Below, in pieces: positions 35,258 through 46,390 of a DNA stretch of 64,000 nt (the first letter of the stretch is position 1; every line of letters starts with the position of its first letter). A model generated the notes under the pieces. It was not told the DNA's origin. It searched no databases and worked only from the letters and a program-made list of their open reading frames with translations. This stretch comes from Gnetum montanum. Lineage: Eukaryota; Streptophyta; Gnetopsida; Gnetales; Gnetaceae. Made by a program: the position numbers and the translations under genes. The stretch spans positions 56,113 to 120,112 of the forward strand of contig MNCI01025069.1 in assembly GCA_015680685.1 (NCBI GenBank), given 5' to 3'.

Positions 35258-35581
35258 NNNNNNNNNNNNNNNNNNNNNNNNNNNNNNNNNNNNNNNNNNN
35301 NNNNNNNNNNNNNNNNNNNNNNNNNNNNNNNNNNNNNNNNNNNNNNNNNNNNNNNNNNNNNNNNNNNNNNNNNNNNNNNNNNNNNNNNNNNNNNNNNNNN
35401 NNNNNNNNNNNNNNNNNNNNNNNNNNNNNNNNNNNNNNNNNNNNNNNNNNNNNNNNNNNNNNNNNNNNNNNNNNNNNNNNNNNNNNNNNNNNNNNNNNNN
35501 NNNNNNNNNNNNNNNNNNNNNNNNNNNNNNNNNNNNNNNNNNNNNNNNNNNNNNNNNNNNNNNNNNNNNNNNNNNNNNNNN
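35258..35581. other. Assembly gap
   Basis: 324 consecutive N. Open frames drawn across it are meaningless. Flanking similarity to element E suggests that spacer sequence, not pol, is missing here. Confidence 0.95.
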
Positions 35582-35624
35582 AAAACAAAAAGTTGTAAAA
35601 TTAAAGAAAATAAAAAGTGGTTAT

Positions 35625-36976
35625 TAATCCTTCTTGTTATTGGAATGGGGGGGTATCCCCCATAACTAAACGGTTGAGGATGGCAAGGATTAATAAATGG
35701 AAGATGAGGGTCCTTGCATGTTGGAAATATTGGGGCCTAGTCATACTTACCCCATCAGGGTTCACACACCTGATTATAGTAAGCATAGTGGGGAAATTTA
35801 TAAGATGTGGTTCCTGGATAAAGACTTGACCCACTATGATACTTGGAACTATAAGATGGTATGCAAGGACTAGGATGTTGCTCTCCATGGCTGTATTCAT
35901 TGGGCCGTATGGTTTTTGGAGTGTTAATTGGTGGCCCTGATGAAGTAACATGAGGTGTTGGGTTCGAAGATAAAGGTGCACCACAATGTTGGACTTGTGC
36001 CGGGTTGGAGGATGTAGTGGCCTTGGAATTTTGTTTTCCCTTCCTAGGGTCATTTCTAAAGAAGGGACGCCTTCGATGTTGTGGAGGTCTTTCACTACTA
36101 TTGGCAATAGTAGCACAAGTAACGTTCGAGGGTTGTTGCTATGGTGTAGACACCTTAGGAATAGTTGGCGACGATGTAGAAGGAGGGAAAGGATGAAAAT
36201 GTTAAAAATTAGGAGAAGTGTAAGGTGCACAAGGCGGTGGTTGTGTTGAGGACATGGACTAATAGTATCGAGGAGAATGGTAATGTGGTGAGATAGAGTA
36301 TGTTGACCCAGTTGGGAAAACAAGATGTTTCATTATGGAGCCCATCAATGATATGGTATATTAGCCTTTCTTCGGAAAACCCATGGCCTGGACAGTTGTT
36401 CAATAGTGCATAATATCTTTCTAAGGCCATGTCCAAGGGTTCATGTTGTTATTGTTTTCACTCTTGGATTTGTTTCCTCAAGGCTGACACTCTTGCATAG
36501 GTTTCATATCTTTCATTAAAGAGTTCTACCATTGTTGGCCAATGTCATATTGAATTTGATTTTAATGATCTATACCATACTTTTGCTTGACCAACGAGTG
36601 TCATAGGAAAGAGCTTGAGTTTTTGCCAACTGTTATCAATGTTGTTCCATGTACAGGCATCATAGAAGGCTTGTAAATGTTGTTGCAGATCTAAGTCATA
36701 TCCCCCTGAGAAATTAGGGAAGTTGTTTAAATCGAGCCTAGGTAGACAGCTCTCTTTATAATGCCTACGAGAGATTTGAACAGCCTCTTGTATTTGCATT
36801 AGGCTTATAGTGGCCAGTAGGTTCATCATCATTAAGTAGGTTATGTTTTCATGTGTTGGGATGATGTTGCCTTTGTTTATGTTTATAAGAAACCCCCACC
36901 TCAGGTTGCGTACTCCAATCTTCATTTTCATATAGTTCATTGGTTCTCCAATGAACTTCCTCACTAGGTGTGGCAT
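35625..36976 (-). pseudogene. Gag of element C
   Basis: Minus strand. The capsid core is LDLNNFPNFSGGYD, then KLKLFPMTLVGQAKVWYRS (36545-36976 region), then PLDMALERYYALLNNCPGHG and ERLIYHIIDGL (36209-36436). A frameshift near 36300 moves the C-terminal part into a third frame that is rich in P, S, Q and N, with RPPQHRRRPFFRNDPRKGK near 36080. That fits the disordered, basic end of Gag. Immediately after gag, at about 35620, the sequence turns into spacer like element E 54596, so the pol region is deleted. Confidence 0.7.
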
Positions 36977-37121
36977 TATTATAGTCTTGTAGGAGAGGCA
37001 TGGTTGTGAAATTGTGTGTGAATTTATATGTGACTTTTTATAATTATTTTTTTAAAAGATATATCATTAATTCCTATACAGCAACCTTGTATGATATAAC
37101 TAATCTAGATAACTAGCACCA

Positions 37122-37139
37122 TCCCCGACAACGGCACCA
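37122..37139 (-). other. Primer binding site of element C (tRNA-Asp type)
   Basis: Minus-strand TGGTGCCGTTGTCGGGGA, one T after the LTR. It differs from the complement of the plant tRNA-Asp 3' end only by two C-to-T changes at CpG or CpC positions. This copy defines the family's primer. Confidence 0.85.
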
Positions 37140-37140
37140 A

Positions 37141-37869
37141 TGATGAGTGGCGAGGTACCCCTACACTCAACCATATGAATACGAGCATTTCATGCACGAT
37201 CCGGTCGAACTCCGCAAATGGACTAGTTGTGGTATGTAGACAATTAACCTTAGGTCACAGTTCGTTGTCTTCCCATCTGGACTAGTGTTAACTTTATCAC
37301 ATATGGTTTAGTCCAGAGTGAGGTGTATGATGTGTTCCTATGCTAACGCTACTCCTGGGTATGATGGTAAATAAGATTAACTAAGCTAAGAGAGAAAGGG
37401 TGAGAGAGAATCTAAACTNCACTAGGATTACCAAGCGTAGATCCTAGGTATGCTATTGGGTTACCAAGTAGTCACACTTAAATGCTCTTAATCAAGTCGT
37501 ACTCATTCCGCGTTTAACAGGAGTTTAAGGTGATAAGGTATTAACTAAGAAAGCAATAAATAAAAATTAAATAAATAATTAAGCTAAGTAAATGCTGCAA
37601 TGATGAACTAATCTTGATCTTTATTTTTAGTCATGTGCATGTCCAAGTACATCACACTCGAATAAGGATGCCATACAATTACAATCACCACACTACGGGC
37701 ATGCACTAGGAGGAAAAGGGTTGAGAGGAAAAATGAAAAATAAAATCAAAACTAACTCTAATAATTGAAGAGTTGCATACTAGAACTATCTACCTCTTAT
37801 TTCTAGATGAGAAGACAGGTTACGATAATGCATATGCAATATCGTAGTTGACTAAATGGCAACTCATCA
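37141..37869 (-). repeat. 5' LTR of element C
   Basis: 729 bp, TGATGAGTGGCG...GGCAACTCATCA. The N at 37419 replaces about 67 bases present in the 3' LTR. Confidence 0.9.
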
Positions 37870-38840
37870 AAGAGTTAGGACAGCTAATGGTGACCATGGC
37901 ATTAGAGTGGCCTACTTCTGAAAACATTGGTCTCTCGTCAATGTGCTCATGAGAAAGTCATTGTGGATTCAGGACCTAACTGGTTGTGAAATTGTAATGT
38001 TATTAATTTACTTGGGGGCATGGTTTTTCCCTTTTCCTCATTTTTTATTTTTTTTCTTTTTGTTTTTCTTTTTTGTTTTGAGGTAAACCTACTTTAGGTT
38101 CTACAGATTGCTAAATGCTAACTATGGGATGCTTTCCATCAAGTGAATTGTGTTCCACCAGATGGGCTACATCTATAGGATAGGTGTTTCCTCCTTGGGA
38201 TAACTTGTGTTATATCCTCCTAGGCTTTGACCAACCAATAAAAGTTCTCCATGGAACAACTTATGTTATGTTCACCTTGGGTTCTACAGGTTGACTTCTA
38301 GAGGGTGCCATGTAGTCACAACACACATGCATTAGAGGGGTTTGCAATCTTGACTATGTAGGGGAAATGCAAGGGTATGGAGACATAGGGATGGGTGTAG
38401 GTAGGCTATAACAAGACAATAGGGATGTGCACTCTTAAGTAACATAGCTAGTATAATCATGCACATCAGAGTAATGTGATGACTTGCTACTATGATGAGA
38501 TGCACCTTTGCACTACAACTTGGGGCTTCATCCTACAAACACAAATCCAAGAAGATAAGAAAATCACAAAACATGAAATGCAAATAAGATGCAAGGTGTG
38601 ATGATGCTAAAAGTGCTCCAAAGGCTGTACTAGTTGTAGGTGTTTAAAAAGCCAAAAAATGCCAAGGGGCGATGATGCTACAAATGCTACAAATGCTCCA
38701 AAGGCTACGCTAGATGCAAGTGTTCCATTATGGGATTGCAGTCTCCCCACTTGCATGGTGTAGAAAAATATGGAAGGGGAGAGGGAGTTAAAATTATTCT
38801 CACTCACTTGCTTGTAGAACTATTCATGACTAACTGTGAA
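37870..38840 (-). other. 3' UTR of element D between minisatellite and C insertion
   Basis: No frame of note. Contains a T-rich tract (38020-38080) and a loosely repeated phrase on giving tokens like CTTGGGATAACTTGTGTTAT and its variant near 38260. The first five bases AAGAG are the right target duplication of element C. The remainder of this UTR is at 30093-30329. Confidence 0.5.
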
Positions 38841-39290
38841 CCTAGTTTAAGGTCTTGGTAGATTATGGCTTTACTAGTTTAAGGTCTTGGTAGACTATGG
38901 TGTGCTAGTTTATAATCCTAGTAGACTATTGTATACTAGTTTAGCATCATGGTGGATGTGTTGTGCTAGTTTAACATCATAGTGGACAAGCTGTTATGCT
39001 AGTTTAATGTCATGACCCAAGGAAAAGCTATGCCAGTTTAGCATCATGGCGAACAAAAAGTTCGAGTGACAATTTAACATCGTTGTAGATAAGATATGCT
39101 AGTTTAATGTCATGGTAGATGAGATATGTAATTTTAACATTGTAGTAGACAACCTACTCCAGTTTAACATCATAGCAGATGAATGCCTTGCCAGTTTAAT
39201 GTTATAGTGAACATATGGTATCAATGCCAGTTCAACGTCATAGCGGACAAATGCTATGCTAGTTTAACATCATAGAAGATGGTTGCTTAC
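38841..39290 (-). repeat. Minisatellite in the 3' UTR of element D
   Basis: About a dozen imperfect units of roughly 30-45 bp, plus-strand consensus GCTAGTTTAACATCATAGTG followed by GA and a variable AT-rich spacer. It lies directly after integrase, where Tat/Ogre elements are known to carry hypervariable tandem repeats that can seed satellites. Confidence 0.8.
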
Positions 39291-39299
39291 CTCACTTCA

Positions 39300-40420
39300 T
39301 TAGCATGTGGTGTTGCATGATAGGCGTAGTAAGGCTTCAAGTACAAATGATTCACTGGATTGGAAAACTCATTTTCATCTTGGTCAAAAAGTTTGAACAC
39401 TCCATTGTTGTAGGCCTTAGTGACCAAGAAAGGCCTTTCCCTGCTGGCTGAGAATTTATTCACGGCTTCATGAATGGCCTTGAGGACTAGGTCCCCCTTC
39501 TTGATCCGGCATTGATGCTAGTTATGATGATGTTTTCATTGTTTCTTTTCTTGATATCATTTGATGTGATCAAGCATTTGCATATGCTCCTCCTCTATTG
39601 AGTTGAGGTCTATGGTTCTTAACTTGTTAATTTGAGCTTCATTAATGAAGTTTGAGATGATCACCTAAAGTGATGGAAATTGTAATTCAAGTAGCAAAAT
39701 TACTTCCAACTGTAAACAAGGCTATAAGGCATCATACCTATCGCTATTCAATGTGTTGTGTGGTAGGCCTAGAGTGTGTAGACTAGTTGCTCATGGCATC
39801 ACTATTTGTTGTTGTTTAGCATTTTCTTGAGAAGGTTGATGATGAATTTGTTAGTGGCCTCTACTTGGCCATTGACCTAAGGGTATTATGATGACAACAA
39901 GGAATGTTTGATACCAAAGCACTCATAAAAGGCTTTCATCTCAACACTGCTAAATTGCAGCCCATTTTTTGTTACTATGGTCATCGGTAAGCCAAAATGA
40001 GTCACTATGTTATCAAGCACAAATTTACAAACTTGTTAGATGTTGTCTTCCTAAGGGAAATAGCCTCAACCCACTTGGTAAAATACTTAGTATGGTTATT
40101 ATGAAGCTATGTCCTACATAGGACTTAGGTGTTTTGAATCTGATGATGTCCAAGCCCCAACATTGGAATAGCCATGTGATCCACATTGTGTGCAATTCAG
40201 TTGGTGACACGTGCATTAGGTTTCCATGTCATTGATAAAAGTTGCATGTTTTAACCTTTGAGATGCAATTTCACTTCATGTGAGGCCAATAATAGCCTAA
40301 TCATCTAATTTTCATTGCCATTATCCTAGCTACTATGTGACCTCCACATAGTTCCTCATGAACTTGTTCGACGATTGTTTGTGCTTTGCTATTGCTTACA
40401 AAAGTTAGTAGTATTCCATC
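39300..40420 (-). pseudogene. Integrase of element D
   Basis: Minus strand. The zinc-binding domain has HEELCGGHIVARIMAMKIR (HH pair), GYYWPHMK, and a cysteine pair in NCISKVKTCNFYQ. The core begins LFQCWGLDIIRF (first D kept), followed by KYFTKWVEA. The second acidic motif reads TKNGLQFSS (usual DNGTQF, D lost). The third reads NGQVEATNK (E kept). The PTELHTMW/WGLDI spacing is typical of Tat integrases. Several stops; inactive. Confidence 0.75.
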
Positions 40421-40639
40421 ATAGGATCTGTGACATAGCATGCTATCACCCAAAATAATGTACTACCATGATCATTTGCATACTATGTCTTTTTGAACAG
40501 TAGTTAAATGTTGCAAAGGATCACCTTGTAGAAGATATGCCTTAATGTCGTCGTACCACTCTCCTGCGTGGATTGTGCTCATTGTGGCTATAGATGCAAC
40601 GTTAGTGATTTATGTGATAGGAATAGTGAAATTTGCCAC

Positions 40640-41090
40640 CAAATTAGGCAACACATGGAACATGTCAAGTGTGATGGTAAGGGAAAATGTTGCTAATGCA
40701 TTAGCTATGGCATCTTTGTTTTAGGAAATATGTTGGACATCAGCAGTTGCAAAGTGTTGTAGCAAGTGCTTTGCCAAGTCACAGTAAGGATGTAAATGTT
40801 AGGCCTTGGAGGTGTAAACCTCATCACCTTTAATCACTAATTTTGAGTCACCTAGAATCACTATGTGTTGGATCCCTAGGTCATGTGCTACAAGGATACC
40901 TTAGTGGAGACCTTTGTACTTTACCACGTTGTTAGTGCAAGGGAATGCAAAATGGTATGCAAAGGGTTAGATATCCCTAGAGGGAAACATGATAATAGTA
41001 GTGGCGCTATCCCCTTGGGAGGTTGAAGCTCTATTGAAATGCAAGAGAACCTCATAATTATTAGGCACTTGGTTAGTGTTGTGAATGTGC
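40640..41090 (-). pseudogene. Second (archaeal-type) RNase H of element D
   Basis: The minus-strand frame has HFAFPCTNNVVKYKGL, then LGIQHIVILGDSKLVIKGDE and YCDLAKHLLQHFATADVQHI, ending IANALAT. The pattern FxCTNNxAEYxAL ... GDSxLVxxQ ... HIxxxxNxxADALA is that of the additional RNase H domain described for Tat-lineage retrotransposons. It lies between gypsy RNase H and integrase as expected. Confidence 0.75.
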
Positions 41091-41600
41091 TCATTCAGGA
41101 ATTCAGGGTCTATTGTACTTGATTGTCAACTGGAAAAATCATAAGTTGTGTGGCTATAGCTTAACCTTTTATTGAGGCCTACACAATGTAATGTAGGTCA
41201 AACTCCATATTTATTGCTTTCCATCATGCGATATGACTACTTTTGTAGATGTTCATTGTGATTGCTCAAAGTACGTTGCTTTTTCAAATGATATTAACTT
41301 GACTACTGAAAAGGTAATGCCCCCACTTCTTTAGTGAGAAGACCAAGGTGAGGCAATTCTTTTCTACATCATTTTATTTTGCTTTATGGGCTACTAATGC
41401 GTGGCTTAGTTAGTAAACTAGGACCTCTATGCCATCATCTCGCTTTTGGTAAAGTAGAGAAGTGATGGATGTGTCAAAAGTGGTGAGGTAGATGTAAAAA
41501 GGATTATCTCCTTGCAGAGGATGAACCATAGGAAGTTGTGTCAATTCTAGCTTAAGGTTGTCAAATTCTTATTGGCATTAAGTTGTCCACTTGAAGTGGG
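41091..41600 (-). pseudogene. Gypsy RNase H of element D
   Basis: The minus-strand frame contains PFYIYLTTFDTSITSLLYQK, then VEKNCLTLVFSLKKWGHYLF and WKAINMEFDLHY, ending near ASIKG-AIATQL. These match the connection and first RNase H domain of Tat elements (YxxxxxxxxxxxLxQ, EKxxLxLVFAxxKLRHYF, FDIxY). Stops throughout. Confidence 0.7.
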
Positions 41601-42250
41601 CTCCTTTCTTGAGCATATGTTGCATTAACTATAACTTGTTGGTTAATCGGGTGATAAAGCTGCATATAAATTGCAACCTACCTTGTAACCCTTGTAGCTC
41701 TTTAAGGTTGGCCGAAGGTGCTAAGTTAGTTATGACCTTAACCTTATCATGGTCTATGTGTATTCTTGCATTGGATACTACAAAATTGAGCATTTAGCCT
41801 ATCTTGATGCCAAAAACACACTTCTTGGGGTTCGACCTAGATCATGTTTTAAGCAACATGTAAGCACTAAGTCTAGATCATCTACATGTCTGTGGGCCAC
41901 TTTAGACTTAACAATAATATCATCGATGTAATCATTGAGAAAACTTAGCATATAATCACTAAAGATATATGTCATTTCATGTTGATATGTTGCTCCTATG
42001 TTCTTGAGTCCAAAAGGCATCATAGTATAGCAAAACATGGCCTAGGGGGTCATCAAGGTTGTGCTAAGCTGATGCTCAGGGTTGATCCTAATCTGGTTGT
42101 AGCTTGAGAACTCATCCATAAAGGATAACAAGGCATGTTTAGCCATGGTATCAATCAGTTGATCAATACTAGGCAACGGAAAATTGTCATTGATGGTCAC
42201 CTTGTTTAGGTTGCACCCCACAGAGGTTGCGCAGGTTATTGCACCCTGCA
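41601..42250 (-). pseudogene. Reverse transcriptase of element D
   Basis: Minus strand. LPSIDQLIDTMAKHALLSFM and FSSYNQIRINPEHQ, then MFCYTMMPFGLKNIGATYQ and the catalytic box YIDD (about 41919-41930) followed by IIVKS. The catalytic box is intact. The usual N-terminal RT block (VDFRDLNKA type) is reduced to NLNKV at about 42225. Upstream lies a GCACCC-rich patch and then the inserted block, so the protease-RT connection is broken. Confidence 0.8.
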
Positions 42251-42300
42251 ATGCACTGTAAGGGCTGCAAGGGCAACTGCACCCCGCAATGTGGCCTTGA
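42206..42300. repeat. GCACCC(C/T)GCAATG-rich patch at the RT boundary
   Basis: Near-repeats TTGCACCCCA (42211), TTGCACCCTGCAATG (42239) and CTGCACCCCGCAATG (42278), much richer in GC than the surroundings. It marks the junction between RT and the inserted block. Confidence 0.55.
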
Positions 42301-42900
42301 TACTAGGGTGCATCTTCCCTCCTTTTTTTTTCTTTCTAGTCCATAAGATGGCATGGTAGGCACGATCGGTAATGATGACAAGTAGAGGGGTTACTGGGCA
42401 TGACGTCATGGGGAGAATACTCTTCTATGGTTGTGGGACTATGTTCTCCATGATTTTAGATCATATTCAAGGTGCTCCTAGAGTTGGAAAAATTTTTCCT
42501 CCCTCTTTTCTAGACTACACTATGTACTGAGGTAGCCTAGAGTTAGAAATTTTTGTAAAATACTAGACTACGCTCTCCATTAAGGCAGTCCGAAGTTAGA
42601 AAAAATTTTGCAAAAATTTTGTAAACTATGCATAATGCTAAACTTGTAAAATATAACAATTCTAAACCTATAAACTATAATGATTCTAAACCTACAAACT
42701 GTAACAATGCCAGACTTGTGAAAATATGTTGTACCCCAATGAGTACCAAGTGCATCAAATGAGTTGGTTGACATCCTATACCCACGAGGCCCTAGAGGGC
42801 ATTGCCTAAATTAAAAATTTTTACTAGTTCATGTTATATTATGTTAATTTTTCTAACTTAATATAATAATTTAATTCCAAATTTTGCATCTACTTATGTA

Positions 42901-42934
42901 TACTAACACTTGGCTTATCGCTTGGTGGTTGTAG
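42901..42934 (+). other. Predicted intron end: branch site and acceptor
   Basis: TACTAAC (42901-42907), the consensus branch sequence, 27 bases before TGGTTGTAG at 42926-42934. A long open reading frame starts at 42935. Confidence 0.6.
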
Positions 42935-43744
42935 GATGTTGCTAAATCCTATCTTGATTGTCGTGGAGCTTGTGGCCATCCTATGCTGCATAAGAAAACC
43001 CATTCCAAACATGCCTACACTAGATATGTGGGTGGGTCATCAGGTAGTGTGGTTTTGGCCAAGGGCTTATGAGTTCCTAGAATACTTGCTGCAGTAGTTT
43101 ACTATGATCATGTGGTCACACTTGGCGGTGGAGTTTACTAGCACCATCACTAAGATGTTGCTACCCGAGGCTACCTGGGACATCCTGGGGTTCATGTTAG
43201 ATGAGCTTATTACTAGTGGTGATGGAGCAGGTGCTTCAAGTAAAGGTCTAGGAGTGCTCAGTTCCTATCTAGGACATGGCACATAATAGGGTTTGGTTGC
43301 TACATCAAGAGAAACATACTTTTTATTGCACTGCAAGTGCATACCTTGTTCCAGAACCTACCTAGAACTATCTACTATGCCAAAGGATAAGTGCATTTAT
43401 GGCTTTTGTAGTGTGCTTTTACTACTTTCTCATGCTGGATTACTAATGGATCATGACTAATTCTAGGTTCAAAGTTGACAAGAAGGGCCTACATGATGAG
43501 GCAGATGCTCTGGCCTTGACTTGCACTACCTTAGAGGTGTTCTCTTCTAACCCAAATGTTTGGGCCATTGTGATTAAGCAAGTGGGGTTTTACCTAGAGG
43601 CCTATCCTACCTAATATCCAAGGACATATGAATGATGCAAGATCCATGGTTGGTTGGATGAGAAGTGGGCCACCGATGAGCTTAACACCAAGGAGATACT
43701 TTTAGCACCACCCCCATCTCTCACCTCATTTATGCCACATACAT

Positions 43745-43830
43745 GTTTATATCTTAGCTTATGTGCTTACTCATGCATGCCTATTAGTTTGCTTTTACAT
43801 GATGCTAACATTGTTTTGCATTTATTGTAG
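43745..43830 (+). other. Predicted intron, 86 nt
   Basis: Donor GTTTAT, branch TGCTAAC at 43803, acceptor TTTATTGTAG. The join leaves T plus TG followed by GAAATTACC, continuing a frame that is open on both sides. Confidence 0.6.
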
Positions 43831-44888
43831 TGGAAATTACCTCAAGAGAGGTGATAATGATCACCACAGGCTACATAGAGGCCACCCTCATCATGAAGTA
43901 TGGTGATGTGAAGGGTGTACAACATTGGCTGTGTCATAAAGCCTCAGATGCACTGACTACTTAGCTCACACATGCAAGGTTGATGAACCTATTTTTGGCC
44001 CTTAGCCTAAGTAATTTGATGTCCAAAATGGTCACCATCATCAACTCCTTCAATAGCGATGTTAGATAGTTCATCACCCAGGTGTGTGGCGTGATGGTAG
44101 TGCTTGACCTCAGCAAGGCCTTCTTTGCCAACCTCTGTGGTCTCCTCGCTGATGGCCCAATGATTGTTGATAAGGCTAATAGGAAGGTGGACCACATAGG
44201 GGAGATCAAGGAGTCGTTGGGGGCCACCTAATCTCACAAGGGCATATCAATTAAGGATGTGCTAGTGCTTGAGGTGTAGGAGCTATAGCTTTTTTTCGTG
44301 CTTGTGTCTTTCTAAAGTTGCTCTTCCAAGGGAAGATCCTTGGGGTGGAGTAGGCATAGGTGATGAAGGAGGTGTTGCTGGAGGGGACAAGGTCCAAATG
44401 TGCTGCCTATATAGCTACCGGCTTTCATGCAAAAATCACTAGGTTGTAGTTTAACCTCCAAGCAAAGTCCCATGTCCACTTTGCATTCTTTGCAAGGTAC
44501 TTGCAAAGGTTCGCAGAGCTATTGGTTATGCACAATGATAGGTGATAGGTTATGCAAGATCATGAGCAGCTCTCTAAGCCATGGATTAAGCACATCTTTA
44601 TGACCATCCATGCATAGGACCCCCCATAGGAGATCAATGAGTTGTTATCTATAACGACTAAGGGTTCCGTGGGGTAGTTGCATCACTCATGTGATAGTGC
44701 AAGTGAGGGTCTTCTAGTTGGCACTAGGGATGTGCACAAGGCATATCACTATATTGTAGAGATGGTTTAATCATCTAAGGCAAAGATTAAGAGACCATGT
44801 CCTACAAAGGAGGCTGCCCTTGAGGTTGAGAGGCTAAGCAGCAAGAGGATATGTATTAGGCTTTAAGGCTTACACGCAGAGGTTATGG

Positions 44889-45029
44889 GTTAGTAGTGTA
44901 ACTTGTTAAATGCATTAATTGTATTTTTTTGTATATTTATGTTCTTATATTTTCTTTTATATTATGCTGCTAATGTGCATATGTGTACTAATGTGCTATG
45001 CATGCTATGTATGTATGTGTTAATTGTAG
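44889..45029 (+). other. Predicted intron, 141 nt
   Basis: Donor GTTAGT, branch-like TACTAAT at 44987, acceptor TTAATTGTAG. The join GAG GTT ATG G|AG ATA GGA preserves frame. Confidence 0.55.
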
Positions 45030-45203
45030 AGATAGGAGAGATGGCTACAGGAGCTCATAAGGATGAGTTACCTAAGGTACTAGAGACATTCTGATAGTTG
45101 GAGGAAGAGGGGCTACTCCACCCCAATGGGGAGAATTTTCATAGCCTATTCGATGGTGTGTAGTTAGGTGAGCACCCTGAATTCATGCCTAAGGGCTTGA
45201 TAG

Positions 45204-45300
45204 GTAACTATCTTGGATTGTCATCTATTATTGCCTATTTCTCCTAGCATATTTATCTATTCAGTTATATGCTAATTTCATCATTGTGTTACAACATTAG
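45204..45300 (+). other. Predicted intron, 97 nt
   Basis: Donor AG|GTAACT, branch-like TGCTAAT, acceptor CAACATTAG. The join GGC TTG ATA G|AT GTC CTT preserves frame. This is the clearest of the introns. Confidence 0.65.
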
Positions 45301-46390
45301 ATGTCCTTGCCAGCACTCCCATGTCTACCTACTGCATGGAGCCTTGGGTAGATGTGCACGATAAATTGACCTTCATGGAAGGCATTATTAATAACATGAT
45401 GGACTGCTTGCAGTAGGCAGATCCCAAGCTCAGTATATGTGATATTGTTTTGCTATGTTGCTCTACTACTTGCATGCTTAGTTGTTAGCTAAGATTGATT
45501 GCTTGTTGCATTCCTACAAGTCCTAAGCTTTGGTGGGATTTAAGTAAGGTGGCCAAGGTGGATGCTCTCCATGATCTCCCTCTTGAAGTTGATCAGGTGT
45601 CTCATCACATGTATGAGACATCAAACAAGCTCACACTTTTCTATGCAAAAGCATTATGGATCTACAAGCGCTTAAATAAGCACTTATGGAAATGCATGCA
45701 CAAGTTACAGGAGAGAGTAGTTAGCCAAGATACGAAGAACAATGATCTTCAATCAAGATATGATTTCTTGATGGATATATCTCAAGGAGATAGCACCTAG
45801 TGTATTTTTGAGATAGATTATGTCTAATACTAGATAGCTCTTAGAGGCAAAAATTAGGTCACGTGGGAGTTGATTGAGTAGTGGTTGCAAATGGACTTAC
45901 TTTCCTAGACAAATAAAGATTGGAAGAATTATAACACAAAGGTGTATTGATGGGGGTAGATTCAAAAGAACCACAAGCAACAATACAAGCATGAGCATGA
46001 CACGCACCTACTATGGTACAAAGAGGATTCTATTGAACACCATCACCTTGAGATGTTTCTTGAGGTGATCAGTGGGAGTTAGGTGTATGAGTTGTTCACA
46101 TAACATACAGTGGTGAGTGGCTCTCTTGAGAGGGAGATTATCACCCCTTTGAGAGAGCTTCTTCTGTTGCCTTCTCAATGAAGCCACCCACATGGACATC
46201 GTGGATAAAGGCAAGACCCTTGTGGGGATTGACTTTGGCCAATAGGACTGGACACAACTTTGTAAGATTGAGATCCTCTAGTGCTTCGAGGTTGGCCTTG
46301 AAATGCTACCTCTAGAGGACACCGATGCGGGATGCTCTCAAGTTAATTTTTATTTTTTAGGAATTTTTATGTTTTGAGTTAGCTTGTATC

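Larger units (their letters stand above)
30330..37869 (-). mobile_element. Element C: pol-less Athila-like retrotransposon, the innermost insertion
   Basis: Minus-strand family-1 element of 7.5 kb inserted into the 3' UTR of element D. It has both LTRs, the best-preserved tRNA-Asp-type primer site, gag, spacer, a nearly frame-consistent ORF2 and a polypurine tract. No protease, RT, RNase H or integrase is present. The LTRs differ by hand at about 19 of the first 280 columns, the lowest of the pairs compared. This fits the youngest insertion in the nest. An assembly gap of 324 N (35258-35581) lies in its spacer. Confidence 0.85.
42935..46390 (+). pseudogene. Decayed multi-exon gene antisense to element D
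   Basis: Exons inferred: 42935 to about 43240, 43467-43744, 43831-44888 (one frameshift near 44290), 45030-45203, 45301-45432, and about 45500 to 46390. Introns 43745-43830, 44889-45029 and 45204-45300 have GT-AG ends. Branch-like TGCTAAC, TACTAAT and TGCTAAT precede the respective acceptors. Joining the exons keeps codon phase each time (T|TG, G|AG, G|AT). Exon 1 has LIVVELVAILCC, then WPRAYEFLEYLL and FTMIMWSH, which resembles the hhhDxDGhL and RP-EFL-F-hhhWSS pattern of FCP1/NIF-type HAD phosphatases, with the nucleophile aspartates replaced. Exon 2 contains ALALTCTTLEVFSSNPNVW. Later exons, unrecognised, include a possible coiled coil (LNKHLWKCMHKLQERVV). Many in-frame TAG/TGA stops make it a pseudogene. 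Confidence 0.5.

Noticed and set aside
35013-35665. Open frames across the N run
   Set aside because: They are translations of unknown bases and not evidence of coding.
36005-36249. Arginine-rich plus-strand frames (63 and 87 codons)
   Set aside because: Antisense shadow of the basic Gag C-terminal region of element C.
35637-36323. Longest gap-free open frame in the window (228 codons, minus strand)
   Set aside because: It is rich in L/H/I shadow composition. The P/S/Q/N-rich, basic Gag C-terminus reads in another frame of the same strand, so this is a shadow.
37122-37139. Possible tRNA gene fragment
   Set aside because: Only the 18-base complement of a tRNA 3' end is present, next to an LTR. 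It is a primer binding site.
38841-39290. CRISPR-like array
   Set aside because: The units are diverged and variable in length without unique spacers, and the context is a plant retroelement 3' UTR.
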